Assembly (NCBI GenBank): GCA_934565655.1
Contig: CAKTIE010000007.1
Span: 1-64,000 of the forward strand
DNA length: 64,000 nt
Source: an uncultured Oscillospiraceae bacterium
GTDB lineage: Bacteria > Bacillota > Clostridia > Oscillospirales > Oscillospiraceae
Reading direction: 5' to 3'
A model generated the notes under the pieces. That model was given only the letters and a program-made list of their open reading frames with translations, was not told the DNA's origin and did no database searches. This document shows positions 53,581 to 63,101 of the stretch, piece after piece (positions within the stretch are counted from its first letter, which is position 1; each line of letters opens with the position of its first letter). The translations under genes and the position numbers were made by a program.

Positions 53581-54495
53581 ATGAAGCATCTGATCGACAT
53601 TCTGCAATTGAGCACCCAGGAGATCGACGAGCTGATGGCCAAGGCCAACGACATCATCGACCACCCCGAGGCCTATGCCCACAAGTGTGACGGCAAAATT
53701 CTGGCCACCCTGTTCTTCGAGCCCTCGACCCGCACCCGCCTGAGCTTCGAGTCCGCCATGCTGAGCCTCGGCGGCCAGACGCTGGGCTTCTCCTCCGCCA
53801 GCAGCTCCTCCGCCGCCAAGGGCGAGAGCGTTTCGGACACCGTCCGCACCGTCAGCTGCTACAGCGACATCATCGCCATGCGCCACCCCAAGGAGGGCGC
53901 GCCGCTGGTGGCCTCCTTCCATTCCGAGGTGCCGGTCATCAACGCCGGTGACGGCGGCCACAACCACCCCACCCAGACCCTGACCGACCTGCTGACCATC
54001 CAGCGGGAAAAGGGCCGCTTCCACGACCTGACGGTTGGCTTCTGCGGCGACCTGAAGTTCGGCCGCACCGTCCACTCCCTCATCAGCGCCCTCAGCCGCT
54101 ATACGGGCATCAGGATCGTGCTGATCTCCCCGGAGGAGCTGAAGCTGCCCAGCTATGTCAAGACGGAGGCGCTGAAAAAGCACGGCATTCCCTATGAACA
54201 GACCACCGATCTGGAGTCCGTCATGCCGGAGCTGGATATCCTCTACATGACCCGCGTCCAGCGGGAGCGCTTCTTCAACGAGGAGGACTACCTGCGCCTG
54301 AAGGACAGCTATATCCTCACGCCGGAGAAGCTGAAAAACGCCAAGCCGGATCTGTGCATCCTGCACCCGCTGCCCCGTGTCAACGAGATCTCCGTGGCGG
54401 TGGACGACGATCCCCGCGCCTGCTATTTCAAGCAGGTGCGCAACGGGCGCTATATCCGTATGGCGCTGATCCTGAAGCTGCTGGGTATTGAATAA
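53581..54495 (+). CDS. pyrB: Aspartate carbamoyltransferase catalytic subunit
   Basis: A 304-residue transcarbamylase. [16 protein letters not shown] carbamoyl-phosphate site, KGESVSDT and [11 protein letters not shown] aspartate-side motif. It starts 1 nt after the pyrE stop behind GGAGGAAACC. It works with PyrI as an allosteric enzyme. Confidence 0.97.
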   Translation: MKHLIDILQLSTQEIDELMAKANDIIDHPEAYAHKCDGKILATLFFEPSTRTRLSFESAMLSLGGQTLGFSSASSSSAAKGESVSDTVRTVSCYSDIIAMRHPKEGAPLVASFHSEVPVINAGDGGHNHPTQTLTDLLTIQREKGRFHDLTVGFCGDLKFGRTVHSLISALSRYTGIRIVLISPEELKLPSYVKTEALKKHGIPYEQTTDLESVMPELDILYMTRVQRERFFNEEDYLRLKDSYILTPEKLKNAKPDLCILHPLPRVNEISVAVDDDPRACYFKQVRNGRYIRMALILKLLGIE

Positions 54496-54510
54496 AGGAG
54501 GGCTTGAACC

Positions 54511-54930
54511 ATGATCATTGACGCGATCTCCAATGGTATTGTGATCGACCATATCTCTGCCGGAAAGGCAATGCACCTGTATCATATTCTGGGGCTGGAC
54601 AAGCTGGACTGCTCGGTGGCCCTGCTGAAAAACGTGACCAGCGGCAAGCTGGGCCGCAAGGACATCATCAAGATCGACCGTATTCTGGAGCTGGACTGGG
54701 ACGTGATCGGCTATGTGGATCCCGGCATCACCGTCAACATCATCAAGGACGGCGTCCGGGTGGAGAAGCGGCAGCTGAAGCTGCCGGAGCGCATCACCAA
54801 CGTGATCCGCTGCAAGAACCCCCGCTGCATCACCTCCGTGGAGCAGGAGCTGCCCCAGGTCTTCACCCTGACCGACCGGGAAAAGCGCACCTACCGCTGC
54901 CTGTACTGCGAGACGAAGGCCGAGCAGTAA
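54511..54930 (+). CDS. pyrI: Aspartate carbamoyltransferase regulatory subunit
   Basis: A 139-residue allosteric subunit. An N-terminal nucleotide-binding domain is followed by a zinc domain with CKNPRCITSVEQ and YRCLYCET (four Cys). Its presence means ATCase here is probably feedback-regulated by CTP/UTP. Last gene of the pyr operon; a weak stem without a T-run follows at about 54933-54972. Confidence 0.96.
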   Translation: MIIDAISNGIVIDHISAGKAMHLYHILGLDKLDCSVALLKNVTSGKLGRKDIIKIDRILELDWDVIGYVDPGITVNIIKDGVRVEKRQLKLPERITNVIRCKNPRCITSVEQELPQVFTLTDREKRTYRCLYCETKAEQ

Positions 54931-54990
54931 GCCTGCGCCGCGGGAACGCCATTGCTCAGGCAATATTCGGCGCTGCCCTTATCGCAGGAT

Positions 54991-55019
54991 TTGCGTTTTG
55001 ACGCGCGGTGCGGTATAAT
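54991..55019 (+). promoter_or_regulatory. Promoter of the eutH-like gene
   Basis: TTGCGT (54991-54996), 17-nt spacer, TATAAT (55014-55019), 54 nt before the start codon. Confidence 0.75.
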
Positions 55020-55073
55020 AGCGGGCGAGAATGAAAGGCTGCCGGTTCAGGCAGCGCGAAGGAGCCGGGCGGG

Positions 55074-56144
55074 ATGGAACGTGTGATTCTATGGATATTG
55101 GCGGGCGGCGCGGCACTGGGCGGACTGGATCTGCTGCTGGGCAACCGCTTCAAGCTGGGCGAACGGTTTGAGGAGGGCTTTCAGCTTCTCGGCCCCACCG
55201 CCTTATCCATGGCAGGGATCCTGTGTCTGGCCCCGCTGCTCTCCGGTGCGCTGGAGCGTACCGGAGAGCAGCTGTGGCTGCGGCTGGGGCTGGATCCGGC
55301 CATGCTGGGCGGTATTCTGGCCATCGACATGGGCGGCTATCAGATGGCGGCGGCGCTGGCGGCAGACGCCGCCGTGGGACGCTACGCCGGAATACTGGCG
55401 GCGGCGACGCTGGGCTGCACCGTGTCTTTTACCATTCCCCTGGGCATCGGCATGGTGAAGGGCGAGGAAGCCAGCGACTTCTTCCGGGGACTGCTGATCG
55501 GACTGGCAGTGCTTCCGGCGGCGCTGCTGGTTGGCGGTCTGTGCAGCGGCATGGCCTTTCTGCCGCTGCTGGTTCAGACGCTGCCGGTACTGCTGCTGGC
55601 CATTCTGCTGATGGCAGGGCTGCGGTTCCTGCCGCGGCAGACGCTGGTGGGCTTTTCCTGGTTTGCCCGGCTCATCCGGTGGCTGAGCATCATCGGACTG
55701 GTGCTGGGCGCGGTGCAGTACATCTCCGGCACGGTACTGCTGCCGGGGCTGGCCCCCATTGAGGACGCCATGAAGGTGGTGTCCGGCATCGGCGTGGTGC
55801 TGCTGGGCAGCCTTCCGGCGGCGGAGCTGCTGCGGCGGGCACTGCGGCGGCCCCTGCAGGCGCTGGGACGGCGGGCCGGGCTGGCGGACAGCAGTCTGGC
55901 CGGGCTGCTGATCGGCTTCGTCAGCGTCACACCGGCGCTGGCCATGCTGAAGGATATGGATCCCCGGGGTCGGGCCATGAACGCCGCGTTTCTGGTGTGC
56001 GGCGCGTCCACGCTGGCCTCCCATCTGGGCTTTACGCTGAGCGCGGAGCCCGCCATGCTGACGCCGCTGCTGCTGACCAAGACGGTGGGCGGCGTGCTGG
56101 CGGCGGCGCTGGCGCTGCTGCTGACGAAACCAAAACACGCATAA
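55074..56144 (+). CDS. eutH: EutH-like ethanolamine permease-family protein
   Basis: A 356-residue membrane protein with about 10-11 helices. LAPLLSGALERTGEQLW, ILAIDMGGYQMAAALA and GCTVSFTIPLGIGMV are conserved EutH segments, and KDMDPRGRAMNAAFLVCGA lies near the C-terminus. EutH proteins facilitate ethanolamine entry at low concentration. No other eut gene is present in the window. The start has GAAGGAGCCGGGCGGG before ATG. Monocistronic between its own promoter and terminator. Confidence 0.88.
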   Translation: MERVILWILAGGAALGGLDLLLGNRFKLGERFEEGFQLLGPTALSMAGILCLAPLLSGALERTGEQLWLRLGLDPAMLGGILAIDMGGYQMAAALAADAAVGRYAGILAAATLGCTVSFTIPLGIGMVKGEEASDFFRGLLIGLAVLPAALLVGGLCSGMAFLPLLVQTLPVLLLAILLMAGLRFLPRQTLVGFSWFARLIRWLSIIGLVLGAVQYISGTVLLPGLAPIEDAMKVVSGIGVVLLGSLPAAELLRRALRRPLQALGRRAGLADSSLAGLLIGFVSVTPALAMLKDMDPRGRAMNAAFLVCGASTLASHLGFTLSAEPAMLTPLLLTKTVGGVLAAALALLLTKPKHA

Positions 56145-56146
56145 CG

Positions 56147-56180
56147 AAAGAGACACGTCCCGTGGGACGTGTCTCTTTTT
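56147..56180 (+). terminator. Terminator of eutH, shared with pepV
   Basis: AAAGAGACACGTCCC / GGGACGTGTCTCTTT perfect stem, 3-nt loop, TTTTT on the + strand and A/T-rich on the other; the pepV stop codon is just beyond. Confidence 0.92.
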
Positions 56181-56186
56181 GTGTGC

Positions 56187-57440
56187 TTACATTTCCAGCA
56201 GATTTTGCAGGGCGTTTCGATAGATGCGGCGCAGCCGCTCCATGTTGGCCAGGGTGATGTACTCGTTGCCCTCATGCTCGCGGCACTCCTCGCCGGGGAA
56301 GTTGGGTCCGAAAGCGATGATATTGTCCATGGCGCGGGCATAGGTGCCGCCGCCGATGGCCAGAGGCTGGGACATGTCGCCGGTCTCCCGGCGGTAGGCC
56401 TCCAGCAGACGGGTCATGACCGGGCCGTTCTTGTCCAGATACACCGGACGCAGAGGACTGGCGGGCAGCATGGTGAAGCCGTGGGCCTCCGCCGCGGTAC
56501 GCAGGGTATCCAGCACCGTCTGGCCGTCCATGGTCTCCGGGTGGCGGATGTCCACCGTCAGGCGGAGCGCTCCGTCCTCCACCCGCAGCATGCCTACGTT
56601 CAGGGACAGGGGGCCGCTGTCGGAGGATTCCATGTTCAGGCCCAGACGCCTGCCGTACTCGTCGCCGCCGAAGAGTGCCGTATAGGCATCGGCAAATTTG
56701 CCGCCCTCGGTCTGGGACAGGTGTGTCAGCACCTTGTCGATGGCGTTCTCGCCGTTCCATGGGGCGCTGCCGTGGGCGGGCCTTCCCTCGGCGCTGTGGG
56801 TGCCGGAGACAGTCTCCACCACGCACTCGTCCGGCACGATGTTAGGTGCGCTGCCGCCGTGGGCACTGAGGATACCGCTGCCCTCCAGAGGCATGGTGAG
56901 GGTCACCACGACGATGCCCTTCTCGCAGTAGATGGCGGGGAAATCACCGTCGGGCGTGATGCCGCAGGTGACCGGCTCCTCGTTGGCCACATAGGCCTCC
57001 ATATCGTACCAGTCGCCGTTCTCCTCCGTCTGGCCGAAGATCAGCCGGATGCGGCGGGGCATCTCCTTTCCGGCAGCGGCGTAGGCGTCCGCCAGATCCT
57101 TGACGGCATAGATGCTGATGATGGCCGGGCCCTTATCGTCCAGCGTGCCGCGGCCATAAAGGCGGCCGTCCGCCACTGTTCCGGCATAAGGGGGATAGTC
57201 CCAGCCCTTACCGGCAGGCACCACGTCCAGATGGCTCAGGACGCCGATGATCTCGTCGCCCTGCCCCACCTCGGCATAGCCGTACTTTCCGTCGGCGTTC
57301 TTCACGCGGAAGCCCAGCCTTTCGCACAGCGCCAGGGTATAGTCCAGCGCTTTGGCCGGGCCGGGGCCGTAGGGATAGCCGTCCCTGCCGTGATCGGCCA
57401 CGGATTCGATGGCCAGCAGGCCCTTCAATGCTTCGATCAT
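56187..57440 (-). CDS. pepV: Sapep family metallodipeptidase (PepV-like)
   Basis: A 417-residue M20-family dipeptidase. GVLSHLDVVPAG (first metal His-x-Asp), GRGTLDDKGP (bridging Asp) and FGQTEENGDWYD (catalytic Glu-Glu) are the active-site motifs, and IGGGTYARAMDN comes late. It would finish peptide hydrolysis in the cytosol. The ATG overlaps the M32 gene stop by 4 nt (ATGA), behind GGAGTAAACGT. Last gene of the opp-peptidase operon. Confidence 0.92.
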   Translation of the reverse strand: MIEALKGLLAIESVADHGRDGYPYGPGPAKALDYTLALCERLGFRVKNADGKYGYAEVGQGDEIIGVLSHLDVVPAGKGWDYPPYAGTVADGRLYGRGTLDDKGPAIISIYAVKDLADAYAAAGKEMPRRIRLIFGQTEENGDWYDMEAYVANEEPVTCGITPDGDFPAIYCEKGIVVVTLTMPLEGSGILSAHGGSAPNIVPDECVVETVSGTHSAEGRPAHGSAPWNGENAIDKVLTHLSQTEGGKFADAYTALFGGDEYGRRLGLNMESSDSGPLSLNVGMLRVEDGALRLTVDIRHPETMDGQTVLDTLRTAAEAHGFTMLPASPLRPVYLDKNGPVMTRLLEAYRRETGDMSQPLAIGGGTYARAMDNIIAFGPNFPGEECREHEGNEYITLANMERLRRIYRNALQNLLEM

Positions 57441-58945
57441 ACGTTTACTCCATACAGTCCGGTGTATTTCTCCGTCAGATAGTCCACATAGTAGTGGGGC
57501 GCAAAGGACTCGCCGGTGGCACCTCGCAGCAGCTCGTCCGCCGTCAGCAGCATGCCGTGGCGATAGATCTTCTCCGTCAGCCACTGCTTCACCGGGGACA
57601 GATCGCCCCGGGCGATGCAGGCGTTCACATCCAGCTCCCGCGTCAGCGCCGCCATGAACTGGGCGGAGTAGGCCGTACCCAGGGCGTAGCTGGGGAAGTA
57701 GCCGAAGGTGCCGTCGGCCCAGTGCATATCCTGCAGGACGCCGCGGGCGTCATCAGGCACATCAATGCCCAGATACTTCTTATACAGCTCATTCCACGCG
57801 GCAGGCAGCTCGTCCACCGTCAGTTCATTGCGGAACAGGGCCTTTTCCAGCTGGTAGCGCACCAGCACATGGAAGGGGTAGGTTAGCTCGTCGGCGTCGG
57901 TGCGGATGAGACTGGGGCGGGCCACATTGACGGCCCGATAGAACATCTCCGGCGTGACTGCCGTCATCTGCTCCGGGAACAGGCGGCACACCTCCGGGAA
58001 GATCAGATCGCAGAAGGCGCGGCTGCGGGCGATATAGTTCTCCCACAGGCGGGACTGGCTCTCGTGAATGGCGGTGGTGGCGCCGTGGCCCATGCAGGAG
58101 TGCAGCAGCTCCGGCGCGACGCTCAGCTCATACATGGCGTGGCCGCTTTCGTGGACGACGGAGAACAGATTGCTCAGCAGATCATCCTCGAAATATTTGG
58201 TGGTGATGCGGACATCGTCACGGGAAAACTCCACCGTGAAGGGGTGCTCCGACTCCCGCAGGACGCAGTGGGTCTTGTCGATGCCCATCACGTCCATCAG
58301 ATAGCCGGACAGCGCCTTCTGCTGCGGAATGGGGAAGGTGCTGTTCAGGAAGCCCAGCTCCGGCTGAACGCCCTTTTCCATGATGGCGCGGAGCACCGGC
58401 GTCAGCTTCTCCCCCATCAGGTCAAAGAAGGGATCCAGCATGGCCTGGGTGCAGCCCTTCTCGAACTCGTTCAGCAGGGTGTCATAGACATCCGCGCCGG
58501 GTTTGATATAGTTGGCGTACTGGCGGCGGATCTCCACCATGTTGGCCAGATAGGGCTTGAAGAGGGAGAAATCGTTCCGGGCCTTGGCCAGCTGCCAGTA
58601 GTGGCGGCCGGCGTTGGCGGCCTTTTCCGCCGCCATAACGGCCTCCTTGGGCACCTTCTCCTGCTTTTCCCGCTGCTCCCGCAGCTCCTCCACCTCGCGG
58701 CGGGTCTGGAAGTCCAGCGCATCCCGGCGTTCATACAGGTCAGAGAGCAGCTGCCCCACACGGGGGTCTACGCTCATGCTGTGGATCTCGCCGGCGATCA
58801 GCTCCATGGTGTCGCCGGTGGCGTCGGAGCCGCCGCTGGGCATGGAGGTGCTGGCATCGTACATCAGCAGGCTGGATACATGGGTATAGGCGTGGAGCTT
58901 CTTCTGGTAATCGCGCAGCTCCTGCACTTGCTTTTCCAGTTCCAT
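57437..58945 (-). CDS. Carboxypeptidase, M32 family
   Basis: A 502-residue zinc carboxypeptidase of the Taq family. The active site HESGHAMYE (HExxH) is at about residues 266-274, with the distal Glu in IHESQSRLWEN. Mostly helical and cytosolic. It trims C-terminal residues from imported peptides. It lies 16 nt behind oppF behind GAGGAGAGGACGATC, in the same operon. Confidence 0.94.
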   Translation of the reverse strand: MELEKQVQELRDYQKKLHAYTHVSSLLMYDASTSMPSGGSDATGDTMELIAGEIHSMSVDPRVGQLLSDLYERRDALDFQTRREVEELREQREKQEKVPKEAVMAAEKAANAGRHYWQLAKARNDFSLFKPYLANMVEIRRQYANYIKPGADVYDTLLNEFEKGCTQAMLDPFFDLMGEKLTPVLRAIMEKGVQPELGFLNSTFPIPQQKALSGYLMDVMGIDKTHCVLRESEHPFTVEFSRDDVRITTKYFEDDLLSNLFSVVHESGHAMYELSVAPELLHSCMGHGATTAIHESQSRLWENYIARSRAFCDLIFPEVCRLFPEQMTAVTPEMFYRAVNVARPSLIRTDADELTYPFHVLVRYQLEKALFRNELTVDELPAAWNELYKKYLGIDVPDDARGVLQDMHWADGTFGYFPSYALGTAYSAQFMAALTRELDVNACIARGDLSPVKQWLTEKIYRHGMLLTADELLRGATGESFAPHYYVDYLTEKYTGLYGVNV

Positions 58946-58961
58946 GATCGTCCTCTCCTCG

Positions 58962-59930
58962 TTACAGGGTTCTGGCCTTCAGGCAGGCCACGAAATGGCC
59001 GGGCTCCACTTCCTCGAAGGGGATGTCGCCCTGGGTGCACTCCTCCGTGGCGAAGGGGCAGCGGGCGGCAAAGCGGCAGCCGGGCTTGGGGTTGATGGGG
59101 TTGGTGACCTCGCCCCGGATCAGCTGGGGCTTCTTGCTGCGCATGGAGATGCTGGGCACAGGGATGGCCGACAGCAGCGCCTTGGTATAGGGGTGCAGCG
59201 GGTTGACGAACAGGTGCTTGGACTCGCAGTACTCCACGCACTTGCCCAGATACATGACAGCGATCTGGTTGGAGATATGGCGCACCACAGACAGATCGTG
59301 GGTGATGAACATATAGGTCAGGTTCCGCTCCTCCTGCAGATCCATCAGCAGGTTCAGGATCTGGGCCTGAATGGACACGTCCAGTGCGGACACCGGCTCG
59401 TCGCAGACGATGAACCGGGGATTCAGGGACAGGGCGCGGGCCACACCGATACGCTGGCGGCGGCCGCCGTCCAGCTCGTGGGGATAGGCGCCGGACAGAC
59501 GCTCCGCCAGGCCGACGGTGTCCATCAGCTCGGCCACCTTTTCGTACACCTCGCTGCTGGTCTTATAGACGCCCGCCACGATCAGCGGCTCGGCGATCAG
59601 CTCCTGCACGCTCATGCGGGGGTTCAGGCTGGCGTAGGGATCCTGAAAGATCATCTGCATGTCGCGGCGGATCCTGGCCAGCTTCTTGGCCTTGTAGTGG
59701 GTGATGTCCTCGCCGTCATAGATGATGCGGCCGCTGGTGGGCTCGTGGAGCTTCAGCACCGTGCGGCCCAAAGTGGACTTGCCGCAGCCGGACTCGCCCA
59801 CCACGCCCAGCGTCTCGCCCTCGTTGATCTTCAGGGTGATGCCGTCCACGGCGTGAAGGGTGGCGTTCTTGTTGATCTGGAAGTATTTGCACAGGTTGTC
59901 CATTTCGATCAGGGGATGCTTCTGGTTCAT
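58962..59930 (-). CDS. oppF: Oligopeptide ABC transporter ATPase OppF
   Basis: A 322-residue ATPase. Walker [11 protein letters not shown]-loop [13 protein letters not shown], Walker [13 protein letters not shown] and the C-terminal peptide-transporter extension with two Cys pairs (CRFAARC..CTQG). The signature reads [11 protein letters not shown] rather than the usual LSGGQRQR. It follows oppD with a 2-nt gap. Confidence 0.95.
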   Translation of the reverse strand: MNQKHPLIEMDNLCKYFQINKNATLHAVDGITLKINEGETLGVVGESGCGKSTLGRTVLKLHEPTSGRIIYDGEDITHYKAKKLARIRRDMQMIFQDPYASLNPRMSVQELIAEPLIVAGVYKTSSEVYEKVAELMDTVGLAERLSGAYPHELDGGRRQRIGVARALSLNPRFIVCDEPVSALDVSIQAQILNLLMDLQEERNLTYMFITHDLSVVRHISNQIAVMYLGKCVEYCESKHLFVNPLHPYTKALLSAIPVPSISMRSKKPQLIRGEVTNPINPKPGCRFAARCPFATEECTQGDIPFEEVEPGHFVACLKARTL

Positions 59931-59932
59931 GG

Positions 59933-61024
59933 TCAGACCTCCTCCTTTTCATCAAACAGGAAGCACTTGATGTGCAGGCCGTCCACATCGCAGGTCTCGG
60001 GATGGCACTGGCGGCAGCGCTCTGTGGCATGGGGACAGCGGGGAGAGAAATAGCAGCCCTGAGGCAGATCGGTGGGATCGGGCATCATGCCGTCGATGGG
60101 ATGCAGGCGCCTTTCGTCCGCCTCCAGATTGGGGATGGAGTTGAACAGGCCCACCGTATAGGGGTGGTGCTTATCGCCGGTGAATACCTGCTCCACCGTG
60201 CCGTACTCGATGATCTCACCGGCATACATGACAGCCACCTTGTCGCAGGTCTGAGCCACGATGCCCAGATCGTGGGTAATCATGATCATGGAGGTATCCA
60301 GCTTCTCCTGCAGCTCCATCATCATGGCCAGCACCTGTGCCTGAATGGTCACATCCAGCGCCGTGGTGGGCTCGTCGGCGATCAGCAGCATGGGGTTGCA
60401 GGCCAGCGCGATGGCGATGACCACGCGCTGCTTCATGCCGCCGGAGAACTGATGGGGATAGTCCTTCTTGCGGCTGGGCATGATACCCACCATCTCAAGA
60501 ACCTCCTCCACGCGGGCCTCCAGCTCGGCGCGGGTGTGGCCCTCATTGTGCATCTGAAGGGCCTCCAAAATCTGGTCACCCACCGTCAGCACCGGGTTCA
60601 GGGCCGTCATGGGGTCCTGGAAGATCATGGAGATCTTCTCGCCGCGGATACCCAGCATCTGCTTATTATTCAAATAGGTAGGGGCGGGCAGCTCCACAGC
60701 GGGGACTTCCGCGGTCTCGCCCTCCGGCGTGTGGGCGGCGATATAGTCCTCCTCGGAGACGGCCGCGCCGTCCTTGTCGCGGATGGCCAGAATATCCTCG
60801 CCGTCGAACCAGATGGAGCCCCGGTTGGTGCGGGTGGTGCGCTCCGGCAGCAGGCCCAGAATGGACAGGGCCGTTGTGGTCTTGCCCGCGCCGGTCTCGC
60901 CTACCAGGCCCAGGGTCTCGCCCTTATTCAGGGTCAGGGAAATGCCGTTGACGGCATGTACCGTTTCCAGATCGGTCCGATAGTCGATCTGCAGGTCTTT
61001 GATCTTCAGCAAAGCTTCACTCAT
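59933..61024 (-). CDS. oppD: Oligopeptide ABC transporter ATPase OppD
   Basis: A 363-residue ATPase. Walker [12 protein letters not shown]-loop [13 protein letters not shown], signature [15 protein letters not shown], Walker [13 protein letters not shown] and the C-terminal zinc-type extension ([16 protein letters not shown]). Between Walker A and the Q-loop it carries an extra acidic, Pro/Glu-rich insertion of about 40 residues (around 75-120), which lengthens it relative to a typical OppD of about 330. Confidence 0.95.
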   Translation of the reverse strand: MSEALLKIKDLQIDYRTDLETVHAVNGISLTLNKGETLGLVGETGAGKTTTALSILGLLPERTTRTNRGSIWFDGEDILAIRDKDGAAVSEEDYIAAHTPEGETAEVPAVELPAPTYLNNKQMLGIRGEKISMIFQDPMTALNPVLTVGDQILEALQMHNEGHTRAELEARVEEVLEMVGIMPSRKKDYPHQFSGGMKQRVVIAIALACNPMLLIADEPTTALDVTIQAQVLAMMMELQEKLDTSMIMITHDLGIVAQTCDKVAVMYAGEIIEYGTVEQVFTGDKHHPYTVGLFNSIPNLEADERRLHPIDGMMPDPTDLPQGCYFSPRCPHATERCRQCHPETCDVDGLHIKCFLFDEKEEV

Positions 61025-61038
61025 GATTCGTCCCTCCC

Positions 61039-61917
61039 TTAATCCTTCAGCTTGGGATCCAGTGCGTCACGCAGGCCGTCACCGGCCAGGTTGAAGCTCA
61101 GCGCCGCGATGACGATGAACAGGCCGGGGATGTACAGCAGATGGGGTGCAGAGAACATATAGGTCTCGGCGTCGGACAGCAGCGCGCCCCATTCGGGAGC
61201 GGGCGGCTGCACGCCCATACCCAGAAAGCTCAGGCCGGAGGCGGACAGGATCATAGTGGCCACGTTCATGGTGGCGGTGACGATGATGGGGCCCAGCGCG
61301 TTGGGGATGACGTATTTCAGGATGATGCGCATGTCGCTGGTGCCGTAGGAGCGGGCGGCCTCGATATAGTCCTCCTCCACCACGCCCAGCACCACCGAGC
61401 GCACCATGCGGATGATGCCCGGGACGCAGGACACGGTGATGGCGATCAGCAGATTGCGGAGGTTGGCGCCCAGGGCCGCCACAACGGCAAGGCTCAGCAG
61501 GATGGGCGGCACGGTCATAATGACATCGGTGATGCGCATGATCACGTTGTCCACCCAGCCGCCGTAGTAGGCGGCCACGGCGCCCAGCAGGCCGCCGATG
61601 ATCATGGACACGATGGTGGTGATGATGCCGATGGCCAAGGAATAGCGGGAGCCGTGGACGATGCGGGCGAACAGGTCGCGACCCGCCTCATCGGTGCCGA
61701 ACCAGTGGGCCGCACTGGGGCCCTGCAGGCGGTTGGGGATATCCTGCGCGATGGCGTTTTCATAGGGAACGATCACGTCGGCAAAGACGGCGATGCCCAC
61801 CACGAAGATCAGCAGCACCAGACCCAGCATGGCGGTCTTGCTCTTGCGGAAGCGCCGCCAGATCTCCTTGGCCTGACTGTTTTTCTTGCTCTTTTTGATC
61901 ACTTTTTTCTCGTTCAT
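61039..61917 (-). CDS. oppC: Oligopeptide ABC transporter permease OppC
   Basis: A 292-residue permease with 6 membrane helices. A basic N-terminus is followed by KSKTAMLGLVLLIFV, then HWFGTDEAGRDLFARIVHGSR and the EAA loop EEDYIEAARSYGTSD. The start at 61917 has GGAAAGGAGAGCAC before ATG. Third helix set partners with OppB. Confidence 0.95.
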   Translation of the reverse strand: MNEKKVIKKSKKNSQAKEIWRRFRKSKTAMLGLVLLIFVVGIAVFADVIVPYENAIAQDIPNRLQGPSAAHWFGTDEAGRDLFARIVHGSRYSLAIGIITTIVSMIIGGLLGAVAAYYGGWVDNVIMRITDVIMTVPPILLSLAVVAALGANLRNLLIAITVSCVPGIIRMVRSVVLGVVEEDYIEAARSYGTSDMRIILKYVIPNALGPIIVTATMNVATMILSASGLSFLGMGVQPPAPEWGALLSDAETYMFSAPHLLYIPGLFIVIAALSFNLAGDGLRDALDPKLKD

Positions 61918-61939
61918 CAGTGTGCTCTCCTTTCCGCCG

Positions 61940-62872
61940 TCAGGACTTGTACAGTGCCTTGATGCGCGGGTCGATATAAGCGTAGAGGATATCGACGACA
62001 AGCATTACGATACAGAACAGTGCTGCCAGGAACAGCGTGGCCGCCAGCACCACAGGGGTGTCCTTCTGTCGGATGGAGCTGACGATCAGCATACCCAGGC
62101 CCGGCATGCCGAACACCGTCTCGCAGATAACAGCGCCGCCCAGAGAGGCGCCGAAGCTCATGCCCATGGAGGTGATCACCGGCAGCAGTGCGTTGCGCAG
62201 GGCGTGCTTCCAGATGACGGTCTTTTCCGGCACGCCCTTGCTGCGGGCGGTGCGGATGTAGTCCTGACGTATCGTTTCCAGCATGGTGGAGCGGGTCAGA
62301 CGCATGTCGCTGGCGGCGCTGCCCAGTGCCAGGGTGATGGTGGGCAGGACGTAGCCGGTCCAGCTGTCGATACCGCTGAAGGGGAGCCAGCCCAGCTTCA
62401 GGGCGAAGATGATCATCAGCATCAGGCCCAGCCAGAAGCCGGGCATGGCAGAGAAGAACATGGCCAGCGTGGTCAGCACGTTGTCCAGCCACGAATACTG
62501 CTTCACGGCGGACACGATGCCCAGCACCACGCCCAGACCCACACCCAGAATGGTGGAGGTGATGGCCAGCGTCAGCGTGCAGGGGAAGCGGGACATGATG
62601 GACTGGAACACCGGCTGGCCGTTGCGGTACGAAGTGCCGAAATCGAAGTGCAGGACAATGCCCTTCAGGTAATTGAAGAACTGCTCGAAGAACGGCAGAT
62701 CCGCGCCCAGCTTGTGGTTCAGCGCGGCGATGTCCTCCGGCTTGGCGGTGATGCCAAGGATCAGCTCGGCAGGGGTACCCGGCGTCAGGTACATGATGGC
62801 GTACACCAGAAAAATGGCGCCAAGCAGAACCGGTATGGTCAACAGGATCCGCTTGATAACGTATTTGTACAT
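61940..62872 (-). CDS. oppB: Oligopeptide ABC transporter permease OppB
   Basis: A 310-residue permease with 6 helices. The start MYKYVIKRILLTIPVLLGAIFLV is typical of OppB. DFGTSYRNGQPV follows the large first loop, and RQDYIRTARSKGVPEKTVIWKHALRNAL is the EAA coupling loop in parts. First gene of the operon, behind GGGAGGAGATCGT. No peptide-binding protein gene is present upstream. Confidence 0.95.
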   Translation of the reverse strand: MYKYVIKRILLTIPVLLGAIFLVYAIMYLTPGTPAELILGITAKPEDIAALNHKLGADLPFFEQFFNYLKGIVLHFDFGTSYRNGQPVFQSIMSRFPCTLTLAITSTILGVGLGVVLGIVSAVKQYSWLDNVLTTLAMFFSAMPGFWLGLMLMIIFALKLGWLPFSGIDSWTGYVLPTITLALGSAASDMRLTRSTMLETIRQDYIRTARSKGVPEKTVIWKHALRNALLPVITSMGMSFGASLGGAVICETVFGMPGLGMLIVSSIRQKDTPVVLAATLFLAALFCIVMLVVDILYAYIDPRIKALYKS

Positions 62873-62922
62873 ACGATCTCCTCCCTGTTATCTGCGGAGC
62901 GTGGCTCCGGGGTGTTATGGTC

Positions 62923-62951
62923 ATTTTACTTTCGTTTTGCAAAAATGTCAA
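62923..62951 (-). promoter_or_regulatory. Promoter of the opp operon
   Basis: TTGACA (62946-62951), 17-nt spacer, TAAAAT (62923-62928) on the minus strand. The leader contains a GGAGC-cac-GCTCC stem. Confidence 0.88.
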
Positions 62952-62979
62952 TAATTTTATAAAATCTCTCGAAAAAATA

Positions 62980-63008
62980 TTGCAAAATCCCGAAAGATTT
63001 GATAATAT
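62980..63008 (+). promoter_or_regulatory. Promoter of the flavoprotein gene
   Basis: TTGCAA (62980-62985), 17-nt spacer, TAATAT (63003-63008). A stem AGAGGGAACA / TGTTTCCCCTCT (about 63018-63057) lies in the leader. The opp and flavoprotein promoters are divergent and about 30 nt apart. Confidence 0.7.
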
Positions 63009-63101
63009 ATGGTCGAGCAGAGGGAACACGGCCGTTTTTTAGTCGATGTTTCCCCTCTTACGGTCGATGTAATTGTAATAATGTATATAGGAGGATGAAG
63101 C

